A DNA stretch of 64,000 nt from JAAXIE01 sp965204245 (GCA_965204245.1 CBDBED010000001.1:310001-374000); one strand, 5' to 3'. Counted from the stretch's first letter, positions 25,280 to 34,455 are shown. Numbers and translations are program-made. The notes: generated by a model from the letters alone, not told the origin.

Positions 25280-26559
25280 GCCGAGTCCCGCTCCTGCCAG
25301 ACCCCCGGTATCTCCATTCGCTGCCCCATAGCCGTCAGAAGCGCCGGCGGTGCCTTCCGCACGATGGTGTCGGCCTCTACCACGCAGCGCACGATCTTCT
25401 TCATCGACGGCAACTCATACATCACATCAAGAAGCGCTTCCTCAATGATGGTGCGCAGGCCCCTCGCCCCGGTTCGCCGTCGCAATGCCTCCATGGCACA
25501 AGCCTTCAGTGCCTCATCGGTGAATTCCAATTCCACCTTGTCCATGGAGAACATCCGCTGGTACTGCCGCACAATCGCATTCCTTGGCTCCGTCAGTACC
25601 CGCACCAAGGTATCCTCATCCATGGGGTCCAGCGTTACTGCCACCGGCAATCGCCCCACCAACTCGGGTATCAACCCGAACTGCACCAAATCGTCAGGCG
25701 TCAGATTGGTCCCATTGCCGGAAGCCTGAACCTCGCTCCCGCTCCCCTTGAACCCCAGAGAATAGGCATTCCCCATCCGGCGTCCCAGGATCACGTCCAT
25801 CCCGTCGAATGTACCGCCGCAGACGAAGAGGATGTTGTCAGTCTTGATGTTCAGGAACTCTTGGTAGGGGTGCTTGCGCCCGCCCTGCGGAGGCACGCTG
25901 GCCGTGAAGCCCTCCAGCATCTTGAGGAGTTCCTGCTGCACACCCTCTCCGGACACATCCCGGGTGATCGACCGGTTGGCCCCTTCCTTGCGCGCAATCT
26001 TGTCGATCTCATCGATGTAGATGATGCCCTGCTCTGCTTGGGCAATATCCCATCCCGCATTCTGAATGAGCCTCAGCAGTATATTCTCAACATCCTCGCC
26101 CACATACCCTGACTCGGTCAGTGAAGTGGCATTGCACAAAGCAAACGGCACGTGAAGGATGCGGGCAAGGCTCTGCGCTAGAAGGGTCTTCCCACAACCC
26201 GTGGGACCCGCAATCAGTATATTGGCCTTCTGGAGCTCGACCTCGGACTCATCGTCACCATCCCATATCCGCTTGTAATGGTTATAGACAGCGACACTCA
26301 GTGCCCGCTTGGCCCGATTTTGCCCCACCACATAGTTGTTGAGGGCCTCGTGCAACTCACGAGGCGTAGGAAGCTTGCGCGGGCGTCTCCCCTGCTTCTT
26401 GGCCCGACCGTCCTGTTCCACCACCTGCTGGAACACACGAACGCACTCATAACATATATAAGTGCGATTGGGGCCGCCAACCAAGCGATTGCCCGGGGTC
26501 TGGGCCTTAGCGCAAAAGGAACACTGCCGGGTCCTGCTGGTGCTCCTGCTAGCGGGCAC
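25276..26559 (-). CDS. clpX: ATP-dependent Clp protease ATP-binding subunit ClpX
   Basis: 427 residues. N-terminal C4 zinc-binding domain (Cys13, Cys16, Cys36, Cys39), Walker A GPTGCGKT at 118-125, pore loop GYVGED, Walker B IIYIDEIDKIA, RKH loop in GGRKHPYQEF, the LGF tripeptide used to dock ClpP (NAYSLGFKG), and the sensor 2 region TGARGLRTIIEE. Unfolds substrates for ClpP. Start GTG with AAGGAAG some 13 bases upstream. It is the last gene of tig-clpP-clpX, 73 bases after clpP. Confidence 0.97.
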   Translation of the reverse strand: MPASRSTSRTRQCSFCAKAQTPGNRLVGGPNRTYICYECVRVFQQVVEQDGRAKKQGRRPRKLPTPRELHEALNNYVVGQNRAKRALSVAVYNHYKRIWDGDDESEVELQKANILIAGPTGCGKTLLAQSLARILHVPFALCNATSLTESGYVGEDVENILLRLIQNAGWDIAQAEQGIIYIDEIDKIARKEGANRSITRDVSGEGVQQELLKMLEGFTASVPPQGGRKHPYQEFLNIKTDNILFVCGGTFDGMDVILGRRMGNAYSLGFKGSGSEVQASGNGTNLTPDDLVQFGLIPELVGRLPVAVTLDPMDEDTLVRVLTEPRNAIVRQYQRMFSMDKVELEFTDEALKACAMEALRRRTGARGLRTIIEEALLDVMYELPSMKKIVRCVVEADTIVRKAPPALLTAMGQRMEIPGVWQERDSA

Positions 26560-26632
26560 TGCCGCGCTCTACTTCCTTCTCAGGTTGGGAATTCTCAAGT
26601 TCAGGCTAGTCAAGACCGCGTGTTCCCCAGCA

Positions 26633-27325
26633 CTAGCTGTTTTCCGCAGGCTCCGTGCCGTTGGAAGAACCATCATCCTGGGTCCCAATGACCTCGTCAA
26701 CGATTCCATATTCCATCGCTTGCGGTGCCGTCAGGTAATAGTCTCGGTCAGTGTCCCGCGCAATTCTCTCATAGTCCTGGCCGGTGTTGTCGGACAGTAT
26801 CGTCCTGATCTTGTCCTGCAGCCTCAGGATCTCGCGGGCTGCGATTTCGATATCACTGGCCTGCCCTTGAGCCCCGCCCATGGGCTGGTGCATATGCACC
26901 GTCGAGTTGGGCAGCGCGTAGCGCTTCCCCTTCACCCCGCCCGTGAGCAATACGGTGCCCATGCTGGCAGTCATGCCCACGCAGATGGTCGACACCTCAG
27001 GGCGTATCAACTGCATGGTGTCGTAAATGGCCAACCCCGAACTGATGACTCCTCCAGGGCTGTTGATGTACAGGCTGATGTCTTTCTCCGGGTCCTCCCG
27101 TTCAAGGAACAGCAACTGGGCCACGATCACGTTGGCGATATGGTCATTGATGGGGGTCCCCAAGAAGATAATGCGCTCCTTCAGCAGGAGGGAATAGATG
27201 TCGAACGCCCGCTCCCCTCGCGGGCCCGTCTCGATGACCATCGGGATGATGTCTTGGGGCGTAGTGAGACCGCTGGTCCTACTGAAATCATAGGGCCTGA
27301 CGATATCACGGGGGTCCATTGTCAT
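26633..27325 (-). CDS. clpP: ATP-dependent Clp protease proteolytic subunit ClpP
   Basis: 230 residues from ATG 27325, chosen because AGGAGG lies eight bases upstream; a longer in-frame reading would run into tig. Catalytic triad Ser121 (GMTASMGTVLL), His146 (VHMHQPM) and Asp195 (DTDRDYYLT). The first 30 residues are longer than in E. coli mature ClpP and may include a propeptide. Forms the tetradecameric peptidase chamber served by ClpX. Starts 25 bases after the tig stop. Confidence 0.97.
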   Translation of the reverse strand: MTMDPRDIVRPYDFSRTSGLTTPQDIIPMVIETGPRGERAFDIYSLLLKERIIFLGTPINDHIANVIVAQLLFLEREDPEKDISLYINSPGGVISSGLAIYDTMQLIRPEVSTICVGMTASMGTVLLTGGVKGKRYALPNSTVHMHQPMGGAQGQASDIEIAAREILRLQDKIRTILSDNTGQDYERIARDTDRDYYLTAPQAMEYGIVDEVIGTQDDGSSNGTEPAENS

Positions 27326-27350
27326 GGGGGCTGCCTCCTTGCTCTTCTGT

Positions 27351-28721
27351 CTACGCTGGTTTTTCATCTGCTGCTTGGTCGGGCAACTGCTCAGGCTCTT
27401 CATCCCCAGCCGCATCAACCGCAGTCTCTGCGGTCATGTTCTCCGCGTCACTCTGGACGATTTCTCCCAAGCGCTCCTGCACCTTGCGAGACAGAATCGC
27501 GCTTCGTATTGCACTTCTTGCATTGTCAGTAGAAAAGGCGTTGCGGATAGCCTCTTGAGACTCACCCGTTCCCGCCATCTGGTCGATCTCATTTTCCACG
27601 TCGTCGTCGTTGACCTCAATGCCCTCTTCCCGGCTCAACTCCCTCAGCACGAGGAAACGGGTAAGACGCTCGATGGCCCCCGGACGTAGCTCCGCCCGCA
27701 CTTCTTCATCGCTCTTCCCTGCCTCAGCCACATAGTCGGCAGCCTGCAACCGGTTGTCTCTCAGTGCCTGTGCACGGTCTTCCACCATCCGGTCCAACTC
27801 CCGCTGCGCCGTTAGCGGGGGATACACCACATTCGCGCCGTCGATCACCTGCTGCAGGGCCTTTTCTTGCAATTCCCGCGAAGCCGCTTCCGTGGCATCG
27901 TTATGGAGTCGGCGCCGTATATCGTCCTGGAGTTCGTCCATCGAATCATAACCCTCGCCCACACCCTTCGCGAACTCATCATCCAAGTCGGGCAGCACGA
28001 ACTCCTTGATCTCCAGCAGCTTGATCTCAAAGCGGCACTCTTTGCCAGCTATCGCCGTGTCCCGGTAGTCCTCGGGAACAGTGAGTATGAACTCCTTCTC
28101 CTCGCCGGAATTCATACCCTCAAGGTATACCGAGAAGCCCGGAAACGGTATCGGGTTGTCCTGCTGAGGCACGAAGTCCACTCCACGCTCCAACAAGACG
28201 CGGTTGCCTTCGATGGTCCCATCCACATCCAGATTCACCATGTCACCGAAACGGACCTGTCCTTCGCGAGGCTCCCACACACCATTACTTCGCTGCAACT
28301 GCTCCAAGACCTCGCTCACCTGCTCGTCCGCAATCTCAACTGGGTCCGGCTCCAAGCGGATGCTGCGGAAGTCACCCAACTCTACCTCAGGCTCCAAGGG
28401 CACCGTCGCCTTGAACGACACTGGTTCCAGTTCAAGGCTGTCAATCTCCGGCTCTCCGAAAGGCTCCAGGCTCTCCTGTTCCAATGCCTGGTTCAGCGAC
28501 GAGGTAACGATGGAGTCGAGGCCTTCCTGCACCATAGCAGTGCGTCCCAGAAAGCTCTCCACTACCGAACGCGGGGCCTTGCCCTTCCGGAAACCCGGTA
28601 TCTGTACTCGGTTGACCAGTTGACGATATACACGCTGCAGGTGCTGGTCGATATCTGCGGGTTCAAGCTCTACGTTGAGGACAACCTGTCGTGCCTCAGA
28701 GTCTTCTCTGGTAACAATCAA
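27351..28721 (-). CDS. tig: Trigger factor
   Basis: 456 residues. N-terminal ribosome-binding domain with GFRKGKAPRSVVESFLG, central FKBP-type PPIase domain (GDMVNLDVDGTIEG, FPGFSVYLEGMNSGEEKEF), and the long helical C-terminal chaperone domain with an acidic tail. Folds nascent chains at the ribosome exit. Start is TTG 28721 with GGAG seven bases upstream. First gene of the tig-clpP-clpX operon, transcribed from an extended -10 promoter in the gap to the divergent flavin monooxygenase. Confidence 0.96.
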   Translation of the reverse strand: MIVTREDSEARQVVLNVELEPADIDQHLQRVYRQLVNRVQIPGFRKGKAPRSVVESFLGRTAMVQEGLDSIVTSSLNQALEQESLEPFGEPEIDSLELEPVSFKATVPLEPEVELGDFRSIRLEPDPVEIADEQVSEVLEQLQRSNGVWEPREGQVRFGDMVNLDVDGTIEGNRVLLERGVDFVPQQDNPIPFPGFSVYLEGMNSGEEKEFILTVPEDYRDTAIAGKECRFEIKLLEIKEFVLPDLDDEFAKGVGEGYDSMDELQDDIRRRLHNDATEAASRELQEKALQQVIDGANVVYPPLTAQRELDRMVEDRAQALRDNRLQAADYVAEAGKSDEEVRAELRPGAIERLTRFLVLRELSREEGIEVNDDDVENEIDQMAGTGESQEAIRNAFSTDNARSAIRSAILSRKVQERLGEIVQSDAENMTAETAVDAAGDEEPEQLPDQAADEKPA

Positions 28722-28753
28722 CTAGGGTCTCCAAAGGAGGCGAGGATTGGTGA

Positions 28754-28762
28754 ATTATATCA
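28754..28762 (-). promoter_or_regulatory. Extended -10 promoter of tig-clpP-clpX
   Basis: Minus strand TGA followed by a perfect TATAAT (28762 to 28754), about 30 bases before the tig TTG. Confidence 0.55.
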
Positions 28763-28809
28763 CGCAGTCTTGTCCTCTTCCAGAGAGTTGTCGCCTAGCT
28801 GGGGCCGCC

Positions 28810-28838
28810 TTGACAGCGTGTTGAGGGAGTGTTATTCA
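28810..28838 (+). promoter_or_regulatory. Candidate promoter of flavin monooxygenase gene
   Basis: TTGACA at 28810-28815, 17-base spacer, TATTCA at 28833-28838: perfect -35 and spacing but weak -10. Lies 64 bases before the ATG at 28902, divergent from the tig promoter. Confidence 0.4.
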
Positions 28839-28901
28839 GAAAGCAACTACGGACGTTCAGTCCCGTTCTTCCTACTTGCCCTCTCGAAGGGAGCGCGCCT
28901 C

Positions 28902-30083
28902 ATGAAGTTCTACACCTTTGACGAGACCACATATCCCGGTATCCCCGACGAAGTGGGTCCCGAGGTCAGGCAGACCAACAAGTTCTGCGATCCCCAACTC
29001 GCGGCACAGACCTACCGCGAACACCTCGAAGAGTGGACCGCCTGCGAAGACCTCGGCTACGACGGTGCATTTGTCAACGAACATCACTTCACCTATTTCA
29101 ACATCAACCCCTCCTGCACCGTCCTCGCATCAGCCCTCATAGCCATGACCAAGCGGATGCAGATCGGTGTCATCGGCCACGTCCTTCCCCTGCGTCATCC
29201 CGTACAGACCGCCGAAGAGTTCGCCCAGATGGACGTCCTCTCCGGTGGCCGTTTCATCGGCGGAGTCGTCCGCGGCGTCCCCCAGGAGTACGTTTCATAC
29301 AACGTCGACCCCTTCACCAGCCGGGAGCGCTTTGCCGAGTGCTTCGACATCCTCCAACGCTCCTTGACCGAAGAACTCTTCGACTACGAGGGCAAGTTCT
29401 ACAACCTCAAGGCAGTCTCAGTCTGGCCCAAGCCCCTGCAGGACCCCCTTCCCATCTGGATGCCCGCCGGTTCCGCCGAGACCATCGAGTTCGCTGCCGA
29501 ACGGCGCCTCCCCATCGCCCGCGTCTGGAGCCCCACCGCCGTCTTCCAAGACGCCTTCGAGTACTATCGCATCATCGCCAAGGAGAAGTTCGGCTGGGAT
29601 GCCGGCCCCGAATATGCCATCGGCTCCCGCTATCTCCACGTAGCCGAGACCAACGAGAAAGCCATCGAAGAGTGCCGTGAGGCCGTCATGTACGTGCGAC
29701 GCCTCAGCACCTTCAGCCGTCCCGTCCAGGTCCCCGCACCTGTCCCCGGCATACAGACCGACCGCTCCTTCGAATACCGCAAGCGCCACAAGGGCCCCGA
29801 AATGCCCGTGCCCGGCACTCCCTTCGAAAAACTCCGCAACGACGGCTTCATAGTCTGCGGCGACCCCGATTATGTCGCCGAGTGGCTCGCCAACGACATG
29901 GAGACCGCAGGCTACGGCAATTTCCTCGGCATGTTCCGCGTCGGCAAGAACGACCACCGCAACGTCATGAACTCTGAGCGCCTCTTCGCCGAAAAAGTCA
30001 TGCCCCAACTCCGCAAGATCAACGATTCTAAGGCCGCGAAACCAAAGGTTGAGTCTCAGCCCGTCGCGGCCGACGGCGCCTAG
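28902..30083 (+). CDS. LLM-class flavin-dependent oxidoreductase
   Basis: 393 residues from ATG 28902; the frame is open for 1 kb upstream, but that part is antisense to tig. Luciferase-like TIM-barrel: DLGYDGAFVNEHHF, a hallmark of two-component flavin monooxygenases, then VLPLRHPVQTAEEFAQMDVLSGGR, GVVRGVPQEY, LPIWMPAGSAETIEFAA, and a C-terminal FIVCGDPDYVAEWL module. Such enzymes use reduced FMN and O2 for Baeyer-Villiger-type oxygenation, desulfonation or related cleavage; substrate unknown. Followed by an unknown gene and a hydrolase on the same strand, an arrangement echoed by the paralog at 43533. Confidence 0.88.
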   Translation: MKFYTFDETTYPGIPDEVGPEVRQTNKFCDPQLAAQTYREHLEEWTACEDLGYDGAFVNEHHFTYFNINPSCTVLASALIAMTKRMQIGVIGHVLPLRHPVQTAEEFAQMDVLSGGRFIGGVVRGVPQEYVSYNVDPFTSRERFAECFDILQRSLTEELFDYEGKFYNLKAVSVWPKPLQDPLPIWMPAGSAETIEFAAERRLPIARVWSPTAVFQDAFEYYRIIAKEKFGWDAGPEYAIGSRYLHVAETNEKAIEECREAVMYVRRLSTFSRPVQVPAPVPGIQTDRSFEYRKRHKGPEMPVPGTPFEKLRNDGFIVCGDPDYVAEWLANDMETAGYGNFLGMFRVGKNDHRNVMNSERLFAEKVMPQLRKINDSKAAKPKVESQPVAADGA

Positions 30084-30092
30084 GTTCCGGTC

Positions 30093-30599
30093 ATGACCCT
30101 CCCACTATTCCCCGACAACAACTACACCCTTCGGCGCGAGTCCCCCGAAGCCTACCGCGAGTTCGATGACATTGCCGATGGCGTATCCACCAGCGGATGG
30201 GAACTCATGATTCCCGAAACCGCAGCCGACGGCATACCCTACCAGTTCATCTTCGTCGGCCCCTCCATGGACTTCCGCGGCACCGCCCTGCGCCTCAACA
30301 TGGTCACCAAGGACGGCGCCCCGGTACCCGACGACTCCGATGTACTGCTGGAGACTTACTACCACACCGGCTCCGAGCGCACTGTCATGTTCCAAGGCAA
30401 ATACGGCGAGTTCAGCAGCATCCCCGACCAGGATGCCGAGGACGCTGCCGTCTCCATTCAGAAGCGGGCCGAGATCGGCGAGCAATACGTCATCCGTCTC
30501 TCGGTTAGCGTTCCCTTCGGCAGCCCGCCCGACCCCGTGTCCGACGACTCCTATTTCGAGTTGGAGTGCGTCAAGCTCTGGTGGAACGAGTCAGCCTAA
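30093..30599 (+). CDS. Hypothetical protein between monooxygenase and hydrolase
   Basis: 168 residues, ATG nine bases after the monooxygenase stop. Not recognised. Acidic, mixed alpha/beta, no signal peptide or membrane segment. It contains DGIPYQFIFVGPSMDF, LRLNMVTKDGAPVPDDSDVLL and a beta-rich end (YVIRLSVSVPFG, SYFELECVKLWW). The close spacing makes co-transcription with the flavin monooxygenase likely, so it may serve the same pathway. No catalytic motif can be named. Confidence 0.7.
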   Translation: MTLPLFPDNNYTLRRESPEAYREFDDIADGVSTSGWELMIPETAADGIPYQFIFVGPSMDFRGTALRLNMVTKDGAPVPDDSDVLLETYYHTGSERTVMFQGKYGEFSSIPDQDAEDAAVSIQKRAEIGEQYVIRLSVSVPFGSPPDPVSDDSYFELECVKLWWNESA

Positions 30600-30713
30600 C
30601 CACACCGCCCGCCCAATACCGCGCCTTGTCGACGTCCTCCCACTGGAGCCACTTGCCTCCCCAGAGCGCAGTTGACACAATGGCCTTAACTAGAATGAAG
30701 GGGTAACCCACCC

Positions 30714-31574
30714 ATGGGCGCAGGCGACGGAGCGATCTTCACTCGGAAGAGAGTCGAGGCCAACGGCCACCCAGTCTCCTACTTGGTCGGCGGTCGTGAA
30801 GGCGACATGGAACCAGTCCTCTACCTCCACGGCATGGGCGGCGCAGGCAAATGGGAAGCCTTCCACATGGCCATCGGCACCGTCGCCCACACCTTCGCTC
30901 CTGCCCTGCCCGGCTGGACCCAGAGCACACCCCCCGACGGTGTGGACAGCGTGCAAGCCTACGCCGACATCGCCTTGGCCTTCCTCGACGCCGTCGAAAT
31001 CGAAAAGGTCGCCCTCATGGGCCACTCCATCGGCGGCTGGATGGCCCTCTATTTGGCCATCCAACACCCCGAACGGGTCAGCCGCCTGGTCCTAGCCGAC
31101 ACCATGGGCTTGGACCTTCCCGGCGCCCCCATCGCAGACTTGGACGCGATCGACGAAGAGACCTTCGGCCAGAAGATGTTTGCCAAGCTGGGAATGGTCG
31201 CCACTCCCCAAGCCTACGGTTTCGGCGCCGACTGGCAGAACGTCCGCCAAGGCCCCGAGTTCGAGCGCCAGTGGAAGGGCCGGGACATGGTGTCCAAGCT
31301 CCTCAACGGCGCCTATTCCGACCCCGCTCTGACCTCAGCCGTCACCAACATCAATGTCGAAACCCTCTTGGTCTGGGGACGCATCGACGGCATCGTCCCC
31401 CTAGCCCACGGCGAGACACTCCGCCAGTCCATCCCCCAGTCCCAGCTTGCGGTTATGAACGAAGTAGCTCATCTCCCCATGTCCGAAAAACCCGAGACCT
31501 TCCACCGCCTCCTCCGCGACTTCCTCCTCCGCGAGCAAGACGGCGAAGAACTCCCCAACGTAGTATTCTCCTAG
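30714..31574 (+). CDS. Alpha/beta hydrolase
   Basis: 286 residues. Classic fold: LYLHGMGGAGKWEAF (oxyanion region), nucleophile elbow ALMGHSIGGWMALYL with Ser105, acid in VWGRIDGIVPLAHG, and late His in NEVAHLPMSEKPETF. Resembles C-C bond (MhpC-like) or lactone/ester hydrolases. The start ATG 30714 is 115 bases after the upstream gene; a TTGACA (30672) and TAGAAT (30691) lie in the gap but only 13 bases apart, so the promoter is uncertain. Probably acts on products of the neighbouring monooxygenase (inference). Confidence 0.87.
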   Translation: MGAGDGAIFTRKRVEANGHPVSYLVGGREGDMEPVLYLHGMGGAGKWEAFHMAIGTVAHTFAPALPGWTQSTPPDGVDSVQAYADIALAFLDAVEIEKVALMGHSIGGWMALYLAIQHPERVSRLVLADTMGLDLPGAPIADLDAIDEETFGQKMFAKLGMVATPQAYGFGADWQNVRQGPEFERQWKGRDMVSKLLNGAYSDPALTSAVTNINVETLLVWGRIDGIVPLAHGETLRQSIPQSQLAVMNEVAHLPMSEKPETFHRLLRDFLLREQDGEELPNVVFS

Positions 31575-31583
31575 CCCTCTCAA

Positions 31584-31800
31584 ATGCCCGTCTGGAGCAC
31601 AGGATTGGGTACCTTTTCCGTCACGGTCGATGTCGAGCCATTGCAGGGCGGAAAGTCGGCTACAATCGATGCTCAGGTGGACACTGATTTCCTCTACACC
31701 GTCCTCAGCTCCGACCTGCTGGAAAACTTGGGCATCGAACCCACAGACACCCAGAAGTTTCAGGTGACTGAAGATGCCTTCGTAGACTACGATATGCCGC
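31584..31800 (+). pseudogene. Remnant of a retropepsin-like (clan AA) aspartic protease
   Basis: From ATG 31584 the frame gives GLGTFSVTVDVEPLQGG, then AQVDTDFLYTVLSSDLLENLG, resembling the first half of the small bacterial clan AA proteases, in which VDTG(A/S)xYT holds the catalytic Asp and is followed by a 'LP..lLe.LGi.p' helix. Here the glycine of DTG is Asp. After about residue 72 the frame turns into proline/arginine-rich sequence antisense to gnd (ending at 31943), so the second half is lost. It looks like a gene truncated where the gnd-pgi block joins. Confidence 0.5.
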
Positions 31801-31832
31801 CCCATCTAACCTCCCGCAACCCCACGCTCCCT

Positions 31833-32741
31833 TCACTCAGCCCGTCGCACCTCATGCCCCCCAAACTGGTTCCGCATCGCCGCCAGCAGCCTCCCCGCAA
31901 AGGGCTCCTCCTGCCGCGACCGGAACCTCGCCTGCAGCGATAGCGCAATCACCGGCACCGGCACCGCCAGTTCCACCGACTCCTCCACAGCCCACCTTCC
32001 CTCACCCGAGTCCTCCACATACGACCGCAACCCCTCCAGCCCAGCGTCTTCCGCCAATGCCGCCGCCGTCAAATCCAGCAGCCACGACCGCACCACGCTG
32101 CCATGCCGCCAGATGCCTGCGACCTGCGCCAAGTCCAAACCAAACTCCTCCTTGGCCTGTAGCAACTCGAATCCCTCGGCATAGGCCTCCATCAACCCAT
32201 ACTCCACCGCGTTATGCACCATCTTCACATAGTGTCCCGCGCCCGCCTTCCCCACATACCCATGCCCCTTGTCCTCCCCAGGAGCCAGCGCCCGGAATAT
32301 CGGCTCCAACCTCGCATAAACCTCAGCATCACCCCCTACCATCAAACTGTATCCTTCGGTCAACCCCCAGACCCCCCCACTGGTCCCCACATCAAGGAAA
32401 TCAATCCCTCGTCCAGCCAGCACAGCAGCACGCCGCATACTGTCCTTATAGTTCGAGTTCCCCCCATCAATCACCGCGTCGCCCAGCTCAAGTAAAGCCG
32501 CCACTTCTTCAATAGCCGACTCTGTCGCCTCCCCCACCGGTGCCATGATCCACACCGCCCTCGGAGCACTCAGCTTGCACACCAACTCTCCTAGCGAACC
32601 CGCCCCCGAAGAACCTTCCGCCTCCAAAGCCTGCACCGCCTCCGGTCGTGGGTCATACACCACAACCCGGTGCCCCGCCCGCAACAAGCGTTGCGCCATC
32701 GCCCCGCCCATGCGCCCCAACCCAACCATCCCTATCTCCAT
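31833..32741 (-). CDS. gnd: 6-phosphogluconate dehydrogenase, decarboxylating (short form)
   Basis: 302 residues, the length of the short NAD-preferring GndA/YqeC-type enzymes (E. coli Gnd has 468). Rossmann motif MVGLGRMGGAMAQRLL at the N-terminus, VIDGGNSNYKDSMRR, LDVGTSGGVWGLTEGYSLMVGG, catalytic Lys in YVKMVHNAVEYGLMEA. Converts 6-phosphogluconate to ribulose 5-phosphate in the oxidative pentose phosphate pathway. ATG 32741 preferred (AAGGAG five bases upstream); a GTG precedes it. Paired with pgi, 29 bases downstream of it. Both genes use many G-ending codons (GGG, GTG, GCG), unlike the neighbours. Confidence 0.94.
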   Translation of the reverse strand: MEIGMVGLGRMGGAMAQRLLRAGHRVVVYDPRPEAVQALEAEGSSGAGSLGELVCKLSAPRAVWIMAPVGEATESAIEEVAALLELGDAVIDGGNSNYKDSMRRAAVLAGRGIDFLDVGTSGGVWGLTEGYSLMVGGDAEVYARLEPIFRALAPGEDKGHGYVGKAGAGHYVKMVHNAVEYGLMEAYAEGFELLQAKEEFGLDLAQVAGIWRHGSVVRSWLLDLTAAALAEDAGLEGLRSYVEDSGEGRWAVEESVELAVPVPVIALSLQARFRSRQEEPFAGRLLAAMRNQFGGHEVRRAE

Positions 32742-32770
32742 CACAACTCCTTCCGCGGCTCCGAGTCCCC

Positions 32771-34360
32771 TTAGCCAATACGAGCAACCAAATCACGAAT
32801 CCCACCCACCACATCCGCGCCAACGCGCACCCACGCCACTCGTCTCCCCACAGACTGTAAGGCCTGCAAGTCGCCCAGTGCCTGCGCCTCCGCCAATTGA
32901 CCAAATGTGTACGGACGGCCCGGTATCGAGACATCTTCCCCATCATCAGACGTCAGCACCAAGAACACACCCGACGCAGGCCCACCCTTATGCAACTGCC
33001 CCGTGGAGTGCAGATATCGAGGCCCATACCCCACCGTAGTAGCCATCCCATACCTTTGCTCAATTCTCTTCCGCAACACACCCAACTCCGAGTCCAGCCC
33101 CGGAGTCTCCCTGCAATAGACCAGAATCCCCAAGTACCCACCGGCCTCCACCCCGACCAGCAACTCTTCTGGAGACACCCCCGCCTCGGGCGCAGCCAAC
33201 TCCCCCGTCCCCATCAACCCCGCCAGCATCCCGTCCGTCATATCCTTCGCTGCCTGCACATCAGGCTGGTCAAAGGGATGTACTCCCAGCACCGCCCCGG
33301 CAATCGCAGTAGCAAACTCCCAGCGGTAGAACTCAGCCCCTAGGTCATACCTGTCCCTCAGGTCGAGCCTCAAAATCGGATGAGGCGATTCCGCAATCGC
33401 GTCCGCAAACTCATCCCTCTCACCATTCTCATCCCCTTCAAGCCGCACATACACAAACTGCCGGTCCTCTCCATATCCCTCCGGCAGCATCAGGGGCTCG
33501 CCCACCACCGGCACGATGCCCTTCCCCTCCTTCCCCGTACTCTCCGCCAGCAACTGCTCCACCCACAACCCGAAGCTCGCCATCGACGGCGACGTCACCA
33601 GAGTCAGCTTGTCCCGCCCTCGCAGCGCCAACTCCGCCACCCACACCCCAAGCTGAGCCCCAAAATTCCGCGAGGCCACCACCCCCGACCCGCACTCTTG
33701 CGCCATCGCACCGGCCCGCTCAAGCAACTCCCCCACATCAAGCCCAATCAGCGCCCCCGGCACCAGCCCGAAATACGACAGCACCGAGTACCGCCCCCCG
33801 ATATCCGGCGGATTCACGAAAGTGCGCCTGAACCCGGCTTCCGACGCCATCCTCTCCAGCACCGTGCCCGAATCCGTGACCGCAACAAAACTCTCCCCAG
33901 CTCGCTGCCCACGCACTCCCTCCACCATCTCCCGGAAATGCGCATACAAGCAGTTCGGCTCAATGGTGCTCCCCGACTTCGATGACACCAAAAATAGAGC
34001 GTGGTCCAGATCAATCCTCTCGCTCACATGCCGTACGACCGTCGGCGCCGTCGAATCCAGCACAATCAACTCCGGCCACCCCTCAGCAGACCCAAACACC
34101 CTACCCAGCAGCTCGGGCCCCAAGCTGCTTCCTCCCATCCCCAGCAACACCACATGCCGGTACTCAGCCTCCCGCACCTCCCGGCCAAACGCCTGAAGCC
34201 CAGACACCTCCCCACGCATATCCCCAACAACCGTCAGCCACCCCAGCCGGTCTTCAATCTCCGTCGGGTTAGGCTTCCACACCGTGTAATCCCTCCGCCA
34301 CACCCTGCCCACCACATCCTCGGCATCCAGCTTGGCCAGCCGGGCTCCGATTCCCTCCAT
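32771..34360 (-). CDS. pgi: Glucose-6-phosphate isomerase (tal-pgi type, stand-alone)
   Basis: 529 residues from ATG 34360; an in-frame TTG at 34450 lies just behind a minus-strand TATAAT and could be a leaderless start adding 30 residues. Resembles the isomerase half of the bifunctional transaldolase/PGI found in several phyla, without the transaldolase half: VVLLGMGGSSLGPELL, FLVSSKSGSTIEPN, DIGGRYSVLSYFG, and FDQPDVQAAK; the C-terminal third (about 400-529) is specific to that group. Interconverts glucose 6-phosphate and fructose 6-phosphate. In one operon with gnd. Confidence 0.9.
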   Translation of the reverse strand: MEGIGARLAKLDAEDVVGRVWRRDYTVWKPNPTEIEDRLGWLTVVGDMRGEVSGLQAFGREVREAEYRHVVLLGMGGSSLGPELLGRVFGSAEGWPELIVLDSTAPTVVRHVSERIDLDHALFLVSSKSGSTIEPNCLYAHFREMVEGVRGQRAGESFVAVTDSGTVLERMASEAGFRRTFVNPPDIGGRYSVLSYFGLVPGALIGLDVGELLERAGAMAQECGSGVVASRNFGAQLGVWVAELALRGRDKLTLVTSPSMASFGLWVEQLLAESTGKEGKGIVPVVGEPLMLPEGYGEDRQFVYVRLEGDENGERDEFADAIAESPHPILRLDLRDRYDLGAEFYRWEFATAIAGAVLGVHPFDQPDVQAAKDMTDGMLAGLMGTGELAAPEAGVSPEELLVGVEAGGYLGILVYCRETPGLDSELGVLRKRIEQRYGMATTVGYGPRYLHSTGQLHKGGPASGVFLVLTSDDGEDVSIPGRPYTFGQLAEAQALGDLQALQSVGRRVAWVRVGADVVGGIRDLVARIG

Positions 34361-34455
34361 GTGGCTACCTGGACTGCTGCCCGGTCCCAGACCCCTCGAT
34401 ATCACGTTGCCTGCTTCCCTGCTGCTATGATCCGCGTCGAGAGACACCAAACGCC

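Noticed and set aside
27867..28901. 345-residue N-terminal extension of the flavin monooxygenase frame
   Set aside because: Antisense to tig; the family begins at MKFYTFDE (28902).
30672..30696. TTGACA...TAGAAT promoter for the hydrolase at 30714
   Set aside because: The spacer is only 13 bases, too short for sigma-70; TAGAAT alone may serve, so not listed as a promoter.
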